In this document: in pieces, positions 1-8,552 of the stretch
Numbering within the stretch: the first letter of the stretch is position 1
Layout: each line of letters starts with the position of its first letter
DNA from: Marilutibacter chinensis
GTDB taxonomy: Bacteria > Pseudomonadota > Gammaproteobacteria > Xanthomonadales > Xanthomonadaceae
Assembly: GCF_021725675.1 (NCBI RefSeq)
Contig: NZ_JAKJPO010000007.1
Coordinates: 1-64,000 of the forward strand
DNA: 64,000 nt
Direction of reading: 5' to 3'
Translations under genes and position numbers: made by a program
The notes under the pieces: model-generated
What the model saw: the letters and a program-made list of their open reading frames with translations, nothing else
What the model was told of the DNA's origin: nothing
The model's database searches: none

Positions 1-70
1 CGTTTGGGGGTGGGGGGGGGGGGCCCTTGTCCCGGGGGGGGGGGGGGGCCTTTCCCCCCCCCCCCCCCGG
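1..70. other. G/C homopolymer tract at the window edge
   Basis: The first 70 bases are almost entirely runs of G and then C, including one run of 12 G, one of 16 G and one of more than 15 C. Nothing comparable occurs elsewhere in the window. The tract stops just before the end of the first gene. It looks like a sequencing or assembly artefact at a contig end rather than biology, so frames that run into it should be ignored. Confidence 0.75.
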
Positions 71-86
71 TGCCGGACGCCTGCGC

Positions 87-1481
87 TCAGGCAATCACCC
101 TGTAACAGGGCTGGTAGTCGCCCTGGATCTTCATCCGCCGCTGCTCGACGAAGGCCCGCAGCAGCGCGTCCAGCGACTGCATCATCTCGGGATCGCCATG
201 GATCTCGAACGGCCCGCGCTCGTCGATGTGGCGCATGCCCTCCTCCTTGACGTTGCCGGCGACGATGCCGGAGAACGCGCGACGCAGATCGGCGGCGAGC
301 TCGTGCGGCTTGCGCCCCTTGTGCAGGTCGAGCGCGGCCATCGCCTCGTGGGTCGGCCGGAACGGTTGCTGGAACTCCAGCGGGATGTCGACCGACCAGT
401 TGAAGAAGAACGAATCCTTCTGCGCGATCCGGTGTTCGCGCACCTTGCGGATGCCGGCGGTCATCTTCTTCGCGACCTCGGCCGGATCGGCGATGATGAT
501 CTCGTAGCGCGAGGTCGCGATCTCGCCGAGGGTCAGCCGCAGGAAACGATCGATCTGTTCGAAATACGGCGCCGATGCGGTCGGGCCGGTGAAGATCAGC
601 GGGAACGGCAGACCTGCATTCTCCTCGCGCAGCAGGATGCCGAGCAGGTAGAGAATCTCCTCGGCGGTACCGACGCCGCCCGGAAACACGATGATGCCGT
701 GGCCGATGCGGACGAACGCCTCCAGGCGCTTCTCGATGTCCGGCATGATCACCAGGTGATTGACGATCGGGTTCGGCGACTCGGCGGCGATGATGCCCGG
801 CTCGGTCACGCCGATGTAGCGCGGATAGCGACGGCGCTGCTTGGCGTGGGCGATGTTGGCCCCCTTCATCGGCCCCTTCATCGCACCCGGTCCGCAACCG
901 GTGCAGATGTCGAGTCCGCGCAGGCCCAGCTCGTAACCGACCTGCTTGGTATAGATGTACTCCTCGCGCGATATCGAGTGACCGCCCCAGCACACGACCA
1001 GGTTGGGGTCGGCCGGCTCGAGGATGCGCGCGTTGCGCAGCAGTCCGAACACCGCGTCGGTGATGCCGTCGCTGCTCTCCAGATCGCGGCCGCCGTCCTC
1101 ACCGAGCTCGATCGCGCGGAACGCCAGGTCGCGCACCACCGCGAACAGCAGCTCGGCGACGCCGCGGATGATCTCGCCATCGACGAACGCCATCCCCGGC
1201 GCGTTGCTCAGGTCGATCCGCATGCCGCGGTCCTGCTGGTGGACCTGGATGTCGAAGTCGGGGTACTGCGCCTGCGCCGCACGCGGATCGTCGGACATGC
1301 TGCCGGTGGTCAGGACCGCCAGCGCACAGCGCCGCAGCAGGTCGTGCATGCCGGTCGAGGCGTCGCGCAGGCGCGCGACCTCGTCCCGCGACAGCACGTC
1401 GAGGCCTCCACTGGGATAGATGCGGGCGTTGACCGTTGGCAGTGGCGCGTGAAAGCCGGGGGTGTGGGGGGCGGTACTCAT
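87..1481 (-). CDS. ppnN: PpnN-like nucleotide 5'-monophosphate nucleosidase (LOG family)
   Basis: The protein has 464 aa, close to the usual length of about 454 for E. coli PpnN (YgdH). This enzyme splits purine and pyrimidine 5'-monophosphates into base and ribose 5-phosphate and is a (p)ppGpp target. The Rossmann-like LOG core is recognisable from CGPGAMKGPMKGA (residues 196-208) and PGGVGTAEE (267-275), the family's phosphate-binding motifs. An N-terminal extension and a C-terminal domain flank the core, as in PpnN but not in the short LOG cytokinin enzymes. The gene stands alone; the gene upstream on the same strand ends at a good terminator, so it probably has its own promoter in 1482-1721. 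Product assignment is firm; (p)ppGpp control is inferred from the family. Confidence 0.9.
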   Translation of the reverse strand: MSTAPHTPGFHAPLPTVNARIYPSGGLDVLSRDEVARLRDASTGMHDLLRRCALAVLTTGSMSDDPRAAQAQYPDFDIQVHQQDRGMRIDLSNAPGMAFVDGEIIRGVAELLFAVVRDLAFRAIELGEDGGRDLESSDGITDAVFGLLRNARILEPADPNLVVCWGGHSISREEYIYTKQVGYELGLRGLDICTGCGPGAMKGPMKGANIAHAKQRRRYPRYIGVTEPGIIAAESPNPIVNHLVIMPDIEKRLEAFVRIGHGIIVFPGGVGTAEEILYLLGILLREENAGLPFPLIFTGPTASAPYFEQIDRFLRLTLGEIATSRYEIIIADPAEVAKKMTAGIRKVREHRIAQKDSFFFNWSVDIPLEFQQPFRPTHEAMAALDLHKGRKPHELAADLRRAFSGIVAGNVKEEGMRHIDERGPFEIHGDPEMMQSLDALLRAFVEQRRMKIQGDYQPCYRVIA

Positions 1482-1721
1482 TCTCTTTTCTCTTCCTTTC
1501 TCTCGTTTCCCGTTCGTAGCCGACCGACTCTAGCAGGTTGTCCGGGGACACGCGCCGCACCTGTCGCGGGTGCTTTCCCACACGACCGGCCTGCGAGCCG
1601 GACCGACCGTTCACGCCCGGCGCCGGCGACGCGGTCCCATCCCGGGTCGGCATGTGATCGGACCACTCCGGCCGCGCATGCGACCTCCGCCACAGCAACC
1701 TCCCGATCCCAACGGTCGCCC

Positions 1722-1752
1722 ATAAAAAACGGCCGGGGTCGCCCCCGGCCGT
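1722..1752 (-). terminator. rho-independent terminator of the TonB-dependent receptor gene
   Basis: Read on the minus strand, an 11-bp G+C-rich stem (AACGGCCGGGG pairing with its complement across a 3-base loop) is followed directly by a run of T. It lies 42 bases past the receptor stop codon. The rest of the gap up to ppnN (1482-1721) should hold the ppnN promoter, but I see no convincing boxes in it. Confidence 0.85.
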
Positions 1753-1794
1753 TCTCGAGCCCGCCACCGGCATTCGCCAGCGGCCGTTCCGCAA

Positions 1795-4700
1795 TCAGAA
1801 CTTGTAGCGGAAGCCCACCTGCAGCGACCAGCGCGAGATGCCACGGTCGTCGTAGATGCGCAGGCTGTCCGGATTGTTGAACCGGTACACGTACTTGCCG
1901 GTGGCCGGATCGATGCCGCCATACTCGACCACGCCGCGACCGAACGGGAAACCGACTTCCTCGATCTGTCCCCAATCCTTGTTCAGCAGGTTGCCGACGT
2001 TGAGGATGTCCAGCCAGATTTCCGACTTGTGGCCTTCCCAGAAGCCCGGGAGTTCCTGCGAGATGCGGATGTCGAACTGGTTGACCCACGGCGAGGTCGC
2101 GCCGTTGCGCTCGGCGACCTGACCACGGTGCGAGTTCAGATACTCGTTGCCGTAGACGAAGTTCCAGAACGCGGCCTCTTCCTCCGGCGAGCCGAACAGC
2201 ACGTCGCCCGGGCCCTTCGGGATGTACAGCAGATCGTTGCCGAAGCGGTTGTCGCCGTTGGCGTCATTGTCGAACACATAACTGTACGGACGGCCGCTGC
2301 GCCCTTCGTAGAACATCGACACCATCGTGTTGTAGTCGCCGAAGAACGCGTGCTTCCAGCTCACCGCAGCGGTGATGCGATCGCGGATCTCGTAGCTGGA
2401 GCGGCTGGAGACTTCTTCATTCGGATCGAACACCAAGTTGTTGCCCCACTGCGAGCCCGAGGTCGAGCTGGTCAGCGGGCTGACCTCCTCGGCGTTCGTG
2501 TAGGTGTAGGCCAGCTGCCACATCCAGTCGCTGTCGTTGAACGGCTTGTTCAAGGACAGGGTCAGCTGCTGCGACTGCCCCTTGCTGGTCGGACGGGCGA
2601 TGATCGCGTCGCCGAAATCGCGGTTGCGGTTTGCACGCTCGCTCGCGCCATTGCTGTCGTTGCCGAACTGGTTGAAGTTCGCCGGATCGCGGCCGGCATC
2701 ATTCCAGAAGATCGGCCGGCCGTCTTGGCCATAAGCGGTCGGAGCCCCGAGGTTCAGATGCTGGTAGTAGATCGCCTCCTTGACCTGGGTCAGCACCAGT
2801 TCGGCGGCGCCGACGATGCCCCACCACGGCAGCTCGGAGTCGAGCGCCAGGTTGGCCTTCCACACCGCCGGCTGGCCCAGCTCCGGATCGACGAAGTCGA
2901 TCGACTGGGTGCCGCCGGTCGAGCCCGCCGGAATGAGAGCGAGCTGGCCATTCGGATCGGCGACGAAACAACGCCCGTCCGGCGTATTGCACGGCGTCTG
3001 CAGACCATTGAACAGCGTGTAGTCGGTGTAACCGAAACCGGTATTGGTGAACGGGTTGGACAGCCAAACGTTGGCCGCCGCGCCTTGGAACAGGCCGAAG
3101 CCGCCGCGCAGCTGGGCCGGACGCTCGCTGTCGAAGGTGTAGTTGAAGCCGAAGCGCGGCTGCCACAGACCATTGCCGTCGATGGTGTCGCTGTTGTTGT
3201 AACCGAACGCCTGCTCGGCGGCAGCATTATGGAATGGTTTGTCGTCGACGATCGGCTCGTCGTAGCGCAGACCGAAGGTCAGGGTCAGGTTGTAGTTGAC
3301 CGCCCAGGTGTCCTGCACGAACAGGCCGAGGTTCTCCAGGCCCCACACCGCGGCGGTGTTGTCGATGATACCGTCGCGCGGATGGTAGTACTGGAAGAAG
3401 CTCGGTCGGCCGGCCTCGAAGTCGTCGATGCTGTCGAATTCGTAGACGCCGTTGCTGCGACGGCCGAACAGGTTGTAGATGTCGTTCTTCTCGTAGTCCG
3501 CACCGAACTTGATGGTGTGGTTGCCGATGAACAGGTTGCCGGCGAAGAACGCGTTCCAGGTCTCGGTCTCGAGGACGTTGGCGTGGGTGTTCTCCTCGGT
3601 GCCGAGGTTAAGCGTGTTGTCGTCCGTGCCGTCCGGGTTGAGGATAGCGATGGCGATGGCGGGCAACGCGCTCGGCGGGGTGCGCACGGCCGAGTAGTCG
3701 CGGTAGGAGACCTTAGCCTCGGTCGAGAACACGTCGTTCCAGTCGCTGAACAACTGCGCGGTGTAGCTGTCGAGCTCGAAGTCGCGCTGGTAGGAATAGG
3801 TGTTCAGCGCGATCTGGCTGCTGCCGAAACCCGGGAAGTTGGCGATGCTCTGGTCGGTGGTGCCGTAGCGGAAGCTCGCGCGATGGTTGTCGTTGATGTT
3901 CCAGTCGATCTTCAGGCCGTACTCCTCGGCCGTGGTATCGGCACCGCCGACGCCGTACTGGCCGGCATCGAAACCGTAGCCCTGGGCGATCTGACGAACG
4001 CGATCGATGTCCGCCTGGGTGATGTCGACGATGTTCGACGCACCCGAGCCGATCGGACCGAAGGTCGGGCCCGGAGCGCCGGTTTCCTGCTTCTCGTAGT
4101 TGAAGAAGAAGAACAGCTTGTCCTTGACGATCGGACCACCGATGGTCGCGCCGTAGACGAAGTCGTCCTCGAAGCCCGAGAAGTCGCTGCCGTCCTCGTT
4201 GTCGCGGACCATGCTGTTGTCACGGTAGGTGCCGTACACCGAGCCGTGGAATTCGTTGGTGCCGGACTTGGTGACCGCGTTGATCACGCCGCCGACGCCG
4301 CCGTTGATGGTCACGTCGTAGTTGGCGACGTCGACCGCGATTTCCTCGATGGTGTCCATCGAGAACGGCTGCTTCGGGGTCGGCAGGCCGTTGGACTCCA
4401 GGCCGAACGCATCGTTGGTGCTGATGCCGTCGACGCGGATCGCGTTGTAGCGCGGGTTCTGGCCGCCAACCGAGATCTCGTTGCGCGACTTGTCGGTCTG
4501 GGCGACGCGCGGGTCGAGGCGGGCGTAGTCCTGCAGATTGCGCTGGATCGACGGGAAGGCATCGATCTGCTCGCGGGTCACGTTCGAACCGGCGCCCATC
4601 TTGGTCGCACTGAACACGTCCGAACCGTAGACGCCGGCGATGGCCTCGACCGACTCCAGCGTGGTCACGTCGCCGCCGGCCAGGGTCACGTCGACCTGGT

Positions 4701-5022
4701 TGACCTTGTCCAGGTTCAGGTAGACGCCATCCTGGCCGCCCGTGCCCTCACCCGCCGCATTGATCGTGATCGTGTACGGACCGCCGACGCGCAGGCCGCG
4801 GGCGTTGTAGCGACCATCGGCGCCGGTGACGGCGCGACTGACGGTGCCCGACTCGGTATGGGTGATGGTGACTTCGGCGCCGGCGACCGGCTGGCCGTCG
4901 GTACCGACGACGCGACCGCCGACACCGGCGGAGGTGGCCTGGGCGAACACAGGCGCAGTGGCGAGAGCGGCGAGCAGACCGATGGTCAGCCTGGAGAGCC
5001 GGACACGGTTGTTGTGAGTCAT
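1795..5022 (-). CDS. Oar-like TonB-dependent outer-membrane receptor with carboxypeptidase-regulatory domain
   Basis: The protein has 1075 aa. A signal peptide (residues 1-27, cut after APVFA) is followed by a carboxypeptidase-regulatory-like beta-sandwich (about 32-115), a plug domain (about 130-260) and a long beta-barrel that ends in phenylalanine (FRYKF), the usual outer-membrane insertion signal. This is the Oar-like architecture common in Xanthomonadaceae; such proteins import large ligands or peptides using TonB energy. The ligand cannot be told from sequence. The gene is monocistronic with its own terminator. The upstream 248 bases hold no other gene. No N-terminal anti-sigma signalling domain or sigma/anti-sigma pair is visible, so cell-surface signalling is not indicated. 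Confidence 0.9.
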   Translation of the reverse strand: MTHNNRVRLSRLTIGLLAALATAPVFAQATSAGVGGRVVGTDGQPVAGAEVTITHTESGTVSRAVTGADGRYNARGLRVGGPYTITINAAGEGTGGQDGVYLNLDKVNQVDVTLAGGDVTTLESVEAIAGVYGSDVFSATKMGAGSNVTREQIDAFPSIQRNLQDYARLDPRVAQTDKSRNEISVGGQNPRYNAIRVDGISTNDAFGLESNGLPTPKQPFSMDTIEEIAVDVANYDVTINGGVGGVINAVTKSGTNEFHGSVYGTYRDNSMVRDNEDGSDFSGFEDDFVYGATIGGPIVKDKLFFFFNYEKQETGAPGPTFGPIGSGASNIVDITQADIDRVRQIAQGYGFDAGQYGVGGADTTAEEYGLKIDWNINDNHRASFRYGTTDQSIANFPGFGSSQIALNTYSYQRDFELDSYTAQLFSDWNDVFSTEAKVSYRDYSAVRTPPSALPAIAIAILNPDGTDDNTLNLGTEENTHANVLETETWNAFFAGNLFIGNHTIKFGADYEKNDIYNLFGRRSNGVYEFDSIDDFEAGRPSFFQYYHPRDGIIDNTAAVWGLENLGLFVQDTWAVNYNLTLTFGLRYDEPIVDDKPFHNAAAEQAFGYNNSDTIDGNGLWQPRFGFNYTFDSERPAQLRGGFGLFQGAAANVWLSNPFTNTGFGYTDYTLFNGLQTPCNTPDGRCFVADPNGQLALIPAGSTGGTQSIDFVDPELGQPAVWKANLALDSELPWWGIVGAAELVLTQVKEAIYYQHLNLGAPTAYGQDGRPIFWNDAGRDPANFNQFGNDSNGASERANRNRDFGDAIIARPTSKGQSQQLTLSLNKPFNDSDWMWQLAYTYTNAEEVSPLTSSTSGSQWGNNLVFDPNEEVSSRSSYEIRDRITAAVSWKHAFFGDYNTMVSMFYEGRSGRPYSYVFDNDANGDNRFGNDLLYIPKGPGDVLFGSPEEEAAFWNFVYGNEYLNSHRGQVAERNGATSPWVNQFDIRISQELPGFWEGHKSEIWLDILNVGNLLNKDWGQIEEVGFPFGRGVVEYGGIDPATGKYVYRFNNPDSLRIYDDRGISRWSLQVGFRYKF

Positions 5023-5270
5023 TGGACGTGAGCCTCAATTACACGGGGTTGGGCGCAGACGGCCGCTTCCCCGGCCAAAACCGGAAGCCGCCTGCAGCGA
5101 ATTGATTTCCTTGGCACCCAGAAATCCCGGCTGACGCGATGCGCCCCCTCCGGGTTAACGGCACTTTAACACGCTAAGGCGGGAATGTGACAGGGGCGTG
5201 ACGAGGATCCAACTTCCACGAAAATCGCCCGCAAAACGCCGATTCAGGCAATTCCGGGGCGCATCTGCTG

Positions 5271-5867
5271 TCACGGCGCTGAAATCTGCAGGTAGGTTCC
5301 CAGCCCGTCCAGAAACATCTGCACGGAGATCGCCACCAGCAGCATGCCCATCAGCCGCTCGATCGCGGTCAGCGCGCGCCGGCCCAGCAGCTTGTACAGC
5401 AGGGTGGCCGAGAACAGGATCGCCGCGGTCGCGCCCCAGGCGATCATCAGTGCCAGGCTCCAGTCGGCCAACCGGGCAGGCTCATTGCTGCCCATCAGCA
5501 TCACCGCGGCCATGCCGGACGGTCCGGCGACCAGCGGGATCGCCATCGGCACGATGAACGGCTCGCCGTCGGGCAGCTCGCCCATCAGGCCTTCCGGCGG
5601 CGGAAAGATCATCCGGATGCCGATCAGGAACAGCACGATGCCGCCGGCGATCGCGACCGATTCCTGGCGCAGGTGCATCAGCTCCAGCGCGTACTTGCCG
5701 CCCCACAGGAACATCATCAGCACCGCCAGCGCGATGAGCAGCTCGCGCGCGAGCACGATCCGCTGGCGGCGCGGCGGCAGGTTGCGCAGCAGGCTCAGGA
5801 AGACGGGGATGTTGCCCAGCGGATCCAGGATCAGGAACAGCAGCAGGGCGGCGGACGCGATGGTCAT
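5271..5867 (-). CDS. yhgN: MarC family integral membrane protein (YhgN type)
   Basis: The protein has 198 aa, matching the 197 aa of E. coli YhgN. About six hydrophobic segments are visible, with family stretches such as DPLGNIPVFLS near the N-terminus, VPMAIPLVAGP near residue 110 and a C-terminal ERLMGMLLVAISVQMFLDG. MarC/YhgN proteins are inner-membrane proteins of unknown function; the old link to multiple antibiotic resistance is not supported. The gene stands alone, about 140 bases from the next gene upstream. The start is the first ATG and gives a hydrophobic N-terminus in register with the family. Confidence 0.88.
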   Translation of the reverse strand: MTIASAALLLFLILDPLGNIPVFLSLLRNLPPRRQRIVLARELLIALAVLMMFLWGGKYALELMHLRQESVAIAGGIVLFLIGIRMIFPPPEGLMGELPDGEPFIVPMAIPLVAGPSGMAAVMLMGSNEPARLADWSLALMIAWGATAAILFSATLLYKLLGRRALTAIERLMGMLLVAISVQMFLDGLGTYLQISAP

Positions 5868-6009
5868 GGTCGGTCTTCGTTGTTTTCGGGCGCTTCATGC
5901 CACGCCAGGGACGCCGCAGCCGGACGAGCGCGGAAGTCCGGCACCCGATGCGCCGCTGGATACCGGATCCCACCGTTCTCATGGGCGACGGGGCCGACAG
6001 CGTGGCGGA

Positions 6010-6795
6010 TCAGCCCCCCCGGCCCGGTTCGGGCATCCACACCCGTCCCCGGTAGGCCTCGCCGGCGGACGATAGCAGGGTCACGCATGCCGGCGCGTAG
6101 AGAGCCGGATCGCAGGTGCGGCTGTCGGTCTCGTCGGCATACGCGCGCGACCGCAGCGGCGTGCGCATCGGTCCCGGCTGCAGTCCGCTGATCCGGACGG
6201 GTCCGCTGCCCTGCTCCTGCTGCAGCATGCCGACCAGCGCGGCGAGTCCGTGCTGGGCCAGCCCATAGCCACCCCAGTAGGCCTGGCCGACGCGCACGGG
6301 ATCATCAATCGCGAACACCACCGCCGGATCCGCCGACTTCGCCAGCAGCGGCAGACAGGCCTGGGTCAGCCACCAGCGCGCGGTCAGATTGACGTGGATC
6401 GCACGCGCGAACGTCGCCGGGTCGGTCTGTGCAAGCGGGGTCAGGCCGCGGAATTCGGCAGCGCAGTGCAGCAGGCCGTCGAGCCGGCCCAGCTCGGCCT
6501 CGATGCGGGCCGCCAGCTCGGCGTAGTCGTCGGGCGACGCGCCTTCCAGATCGAGCGGGTACAGCAGCGGCTCCGGCCCGGTCCTGGCGAGCGCATCGTA
6601 AACGCGGTTGAGCTTGGGCAGCTTGCGGCCCAGCAGGACCACCGTCGCGCCGGCGGCCGCGCAGGCCTGCGCAGCCGCCGCACCCAGTCCACCGTGGGCG
6701 CCTGCGATCAGTACCACGCGCCCATCGAGGGCCCGCGCTGCCGCGGCCTGCCCGCCAGCCGTCATGGACGGCTGCGTCGGAACCGTTCCGCTCAC
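6010..6795 (-). CDS. YciK-like SDR-family protein lacking the usual catalytic residues
   Basis: This short-chain dehydrogenase/reductase fold has 261 aa when started at the GTG at 6795. That GTG overlaps the TGA of grxD by four bases and has GGAAAG upstream; an ATG at 6765 is the alternative start. The glycine-rich NAD(P) motif GAHGGLG lies at residues 32-38, followed by ATVVLLGRKLPKLN and LDGLLHCAAEFRG, as in E. coli YciK. Oddly, the catalytic YxxxK is YGLAQ (Lys to Gln), and the segment that normally carries the catalytic Ser reads FAIDDP. The nucleotide site looks intact but the proton relay does not, so it may be a non-redox or very atypical SDR. Coupling to grxD suggests co-translation. 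Confidence 0.85.
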   Translation of the reverse strand: MSGTVPTQPSMTAGGQAAAARALDGRVVLIAGAHGGLGAAAAQACAAAGATVVLLGRKLPKLNRVYDALARTGPEPLLYPLDLEGASPDDYAELAARIEAELGRLDGLLHCAAEFRGLTPLAQTDPATFARAIHVNLTARWWLTQACLPLLAKSADPAVVFAIDDPVRVGQAYWGGYGLAQHGLAALVGMLQQEQGSGPVRISGLQPGPMRTPLRSRAYADETDSRTCDPALYAPACVTLLSSAGEAYRGRVWMPEPGRGG

Positions 6796-7145
6796 GGGCG
6801 GCGGCTTTCCGCGCCCGTAGCAGTCCCGGCCGCCTGGGTCTCGCCGATCATCCGGGCCAGCTCGCCCGATTCGAACAGCTCGAGCGTGATGTCGCAGCCG
6901 CCGATCAGCTCGCCGTTGATGAAGAGCTGCGGAAAGGTCGGCCAATTGGAGAAGCGCGGCAGGTTGGCGCGCACCTCCGGATCCTCGAGCACGTTGATGG
7001 TGCGCAGGTCGGTCGCCCCGGCCTCCTTCAGGGCCTGCACCGCGCGGCTGGAAAAGCCGCACATCGGGAACTGCGGGGTTCCCTTCATGAACAACACGAT
7101 CGGATGGCCTTCGACTTCGGCCTGGATCCGTTCGAACACGGACAT
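6792..7145 (-). CDS. grxD: Grx4 family monothiol glutaredoxin
   Basis: The protein has 117 aa. The monothiol active site CGFS is at residues 29-32, preceded by KGTPQFPMC, and followed by the glutathione-binding WPTFPQLF and GGCD segments. Grx4 proteins bind a glutathione-ligated [2Fe-2S] cluster and pass it on during iron-sulfur cluster assembly. The start ATG at 7145 has AGGAG six bases upstream. The gene is divergent from sodB, so an iron-sulfur carrier and an iron enzyme share one promoter region. Its stop codon overlaps the start of the YciK-like gene, forming a two-gene operon. Confidence 0.95.
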   Translation of the reverse strand: MSVFERIQAEVEGHPIVLFMKGTPQFPMCGFSSRAVQALKEAGATDLRTINVLEDPEVRANLPRFSNWPTFPQLFINGELIGGCDITLELFESGELARMIGETQAAGTATGAESRRP

Positions 7146-7206
7146 GTGACGCTCCTGGGACAAATTTTCCCGGAACCGGTATGGGCACGGTCCACGGGCG
7201 TGGGGA

Positions 7207-7223
7207 TACAATCGCTCATTGTA
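7207..7223. promoter_or_regulatory. palindromic divergent -10 region between grxD and sodB
   Basis: TACAAT on the plus strand, a 5-base spacer and ATTGTA form a perfect inverted repeat, so each strand carries a TACAAT hexamer resembling a -10 box. Plus-strand transcription would start about 115 bases before sodB and minus-strand transcription about 55 bases before grxD. No good -35 box is visible on either side. The same palindrome could instead be a repressor site. The element itself is seen directly; promoter function is inference. Confidence 0.4.
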
Positions 7224-7336
7224 ATCCTTCGCAGAGTCCCCGATGCAGCCGCACGGCTGCCACCGACGGCCTCCCTTCAGCCATGACGCCGGGCCAGGCG
7301 CCCGGGGTCGAGTCACCCAGCCAAAAGGAGTCCCCC

Positions 7337-7915
7337 ATGGCGATCGAACTGCCCGCCCTTCCTTACGACCGCGCCGCACTGGAACCGCACATCTCCGGCG
7401 AGACGCTCGACTACCACTACGGCAAGCACCACAAGACCTACGTCGACAACCTCAACAAGATGATCGAAGGCACCGAGTTCGCCGAGTTGCCGCTCGAGGA
7501 GATCATCCGCAAGTCGCAGGGCGGCATGTTCAACAACGCGGCCCAGGTCTGGAACCACACCTTCTACTGGAACTGCCTGTCCCCGAACGGCGGTGGCGAG
7601 CCCACCGGCAAGCTGGCCGACGCGATCAACAAGGCGTTCGGCGACTTCGCGACCTTCAAGGAAGAATTCACCAAGACCGCGGTCACCACGTTCGGCTCGG
7701 GCTGGGGCTGGCTGGTGCAGCGCCCGGACGGCTCGCTGGCGCTGGTCAGCACCTCCAACGCGGCGACCCCGCTGACCGGCGACGACACCCCGCTGCTGAC
7801 CTGCGACGTGTGGGAACACGCCTACTACATCGACTACCGCAACGCCCGCCCGAAGTACGTGGAGGCGTTCTGGAACCTGGTCAACTGGGACTTCGTCGCG
7901 TCGCAGATGAAGTAA
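7337..7915 (+). CDS. sodB: superoxide dismutase [Fe]
   Basis: The protein has 192 aa, the usual size for an Fe-SOD. It dismutates superoxide to oxygen and hydrogen peroxide in the cytoplasm. The metal ligands are visible at H27 (YHYGKHH), H74 (WNHTFYW), D157 and H161 (DVWEHAYY). Gln70 in NNAAQVWNH is the position that marks iron rather than manganese enzymes. The start ATG has AAGGAG six bases upstream. A strong terminator follows, so the gene is a single transcription unit, divergent from grxD. Confidence 0.97.
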   Translation: MAIELPALPYDRAALEPHISGETLDYHYGKHHKTYVDNLNKMIEGTEFAELPLEEIIRKSQGGMFNNAAQVWNHTFYWNCLSPNGGGEPTGKLADAINKAFGDFATFKEEFTKTAVTTFGSGWGWLVQRPDGSLALVSTSNAATPLTGDDTPLLTCDVWEHAYYIDYRNARPKYVEAFWNLVNWDFVASQMK

Positions 7916-7942
7916 GCGGCGATCTTCCTCCGCACGAATACA

Positions 7943-7970
7943 CGAACGGCCGGGGCAACCCGGCCGTTTT
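7943..7970 (+). terminator. rho-independent terminator of sodB
   Basis: An ACGGCCGGG stem pairs with CCCGGCCGT across a short loop and is followed by TTTTC. It begins 28 bases after the sodB stop. The stem closely resembles that of the receptor terminator at 1722-1752. Confidence 0.85.
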
Positions 7971-7987
7971 CGTTGCGGCACACCTCT

Positions 7988-8530
7988 TCAGGCCCGTCGT
8001 ACCGGGGCGGCCAGCCGGCGCCCGAGAGCTACGATCTCGCCGCCGGCGATGCGCCTGCGTTCCTCCTCCAACACGACCTCGACCCAGGCCGCCGCATCTT
8101 CGCGCACCGGCAGCGCGGGAATCAGGTAGCGGTAGAAGTACGGCACCGTCGTCTCACGCACAGGTCCGACGCGGTCCGCCATCGCCGCGCGCATCGCCTC
8201 CAGCGGATGCACCCGGTGGCGGGCGCGATCGGCCTGCCAGGGAACGGATCCCCGGCCTGCCGCAGAACGGCGACCATGCTGCCTTGCGGCGGCTGCAGCA
8301 GCGCCCGCGCCGCCGGCGAGCGCAGCACGCCGGCGAACCAGTCCAGCGTCGCCTCGTCCACCAGCTCGGGAGCGAAATCCTCGACCAGGACCGGCGCCCC
8401 GAGCGGCAGGCAGGCGCACGCGGCCGCCAGCACCGCAGCCGACCTCGAGCACGCATGCGCCGGCAGGCAGCTCCGCCGCGAGAAAATCGGCGGTTTCGCG
8501 GCTGGCGACGTCGATCGGCACGGCACTCAT
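7988..8530 (-). pseudogene. SAM-dependent methyltransferase remnant (internal deletion plus frameshifts)
   Basis: Three pieces of one methyltransferase lie in two frames. From the ATG at 8530 the frame gives a normal start ending in the SAM motif VLEVGCGAG. The next frame then gives VLAAACACLPLGAPVLVEDF and following residues, which belong after the SAM-binding core, so roughly 60 codons of the core appear to be missing at the junction near 8430. Near 8240, at a CCC run, the frame returns and reads HRVHPLEAMRAAMADRVGP and VPYFYRYLIP to the stop. No single open frame can make a working enzyme. The relic sits 22 bases downstream of purK on the same strand. The deletion makes a pure base-calling error unlikely, though mis-assembly is possible. 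Confidence 0.75.
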
Positions 8531-8552
8531 CGCCGGCTCCCCGGAACCCGGC

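Noticed and set aside
2029..5031. A 1000-codon open frame on the plus strand
   Set aside because: It is antisense to the TonB-dependent receptor; its Val/Ala/Arg/Asp-rich text has no domains and arises from high G/C third positions.
6796..7188. Upstream extension of the YciK-like frame to give a 392-aa fusion
   Set aside because: The extension is grxD read in a wrong frame; grxD itself has the CGFS site and a ribosome site.
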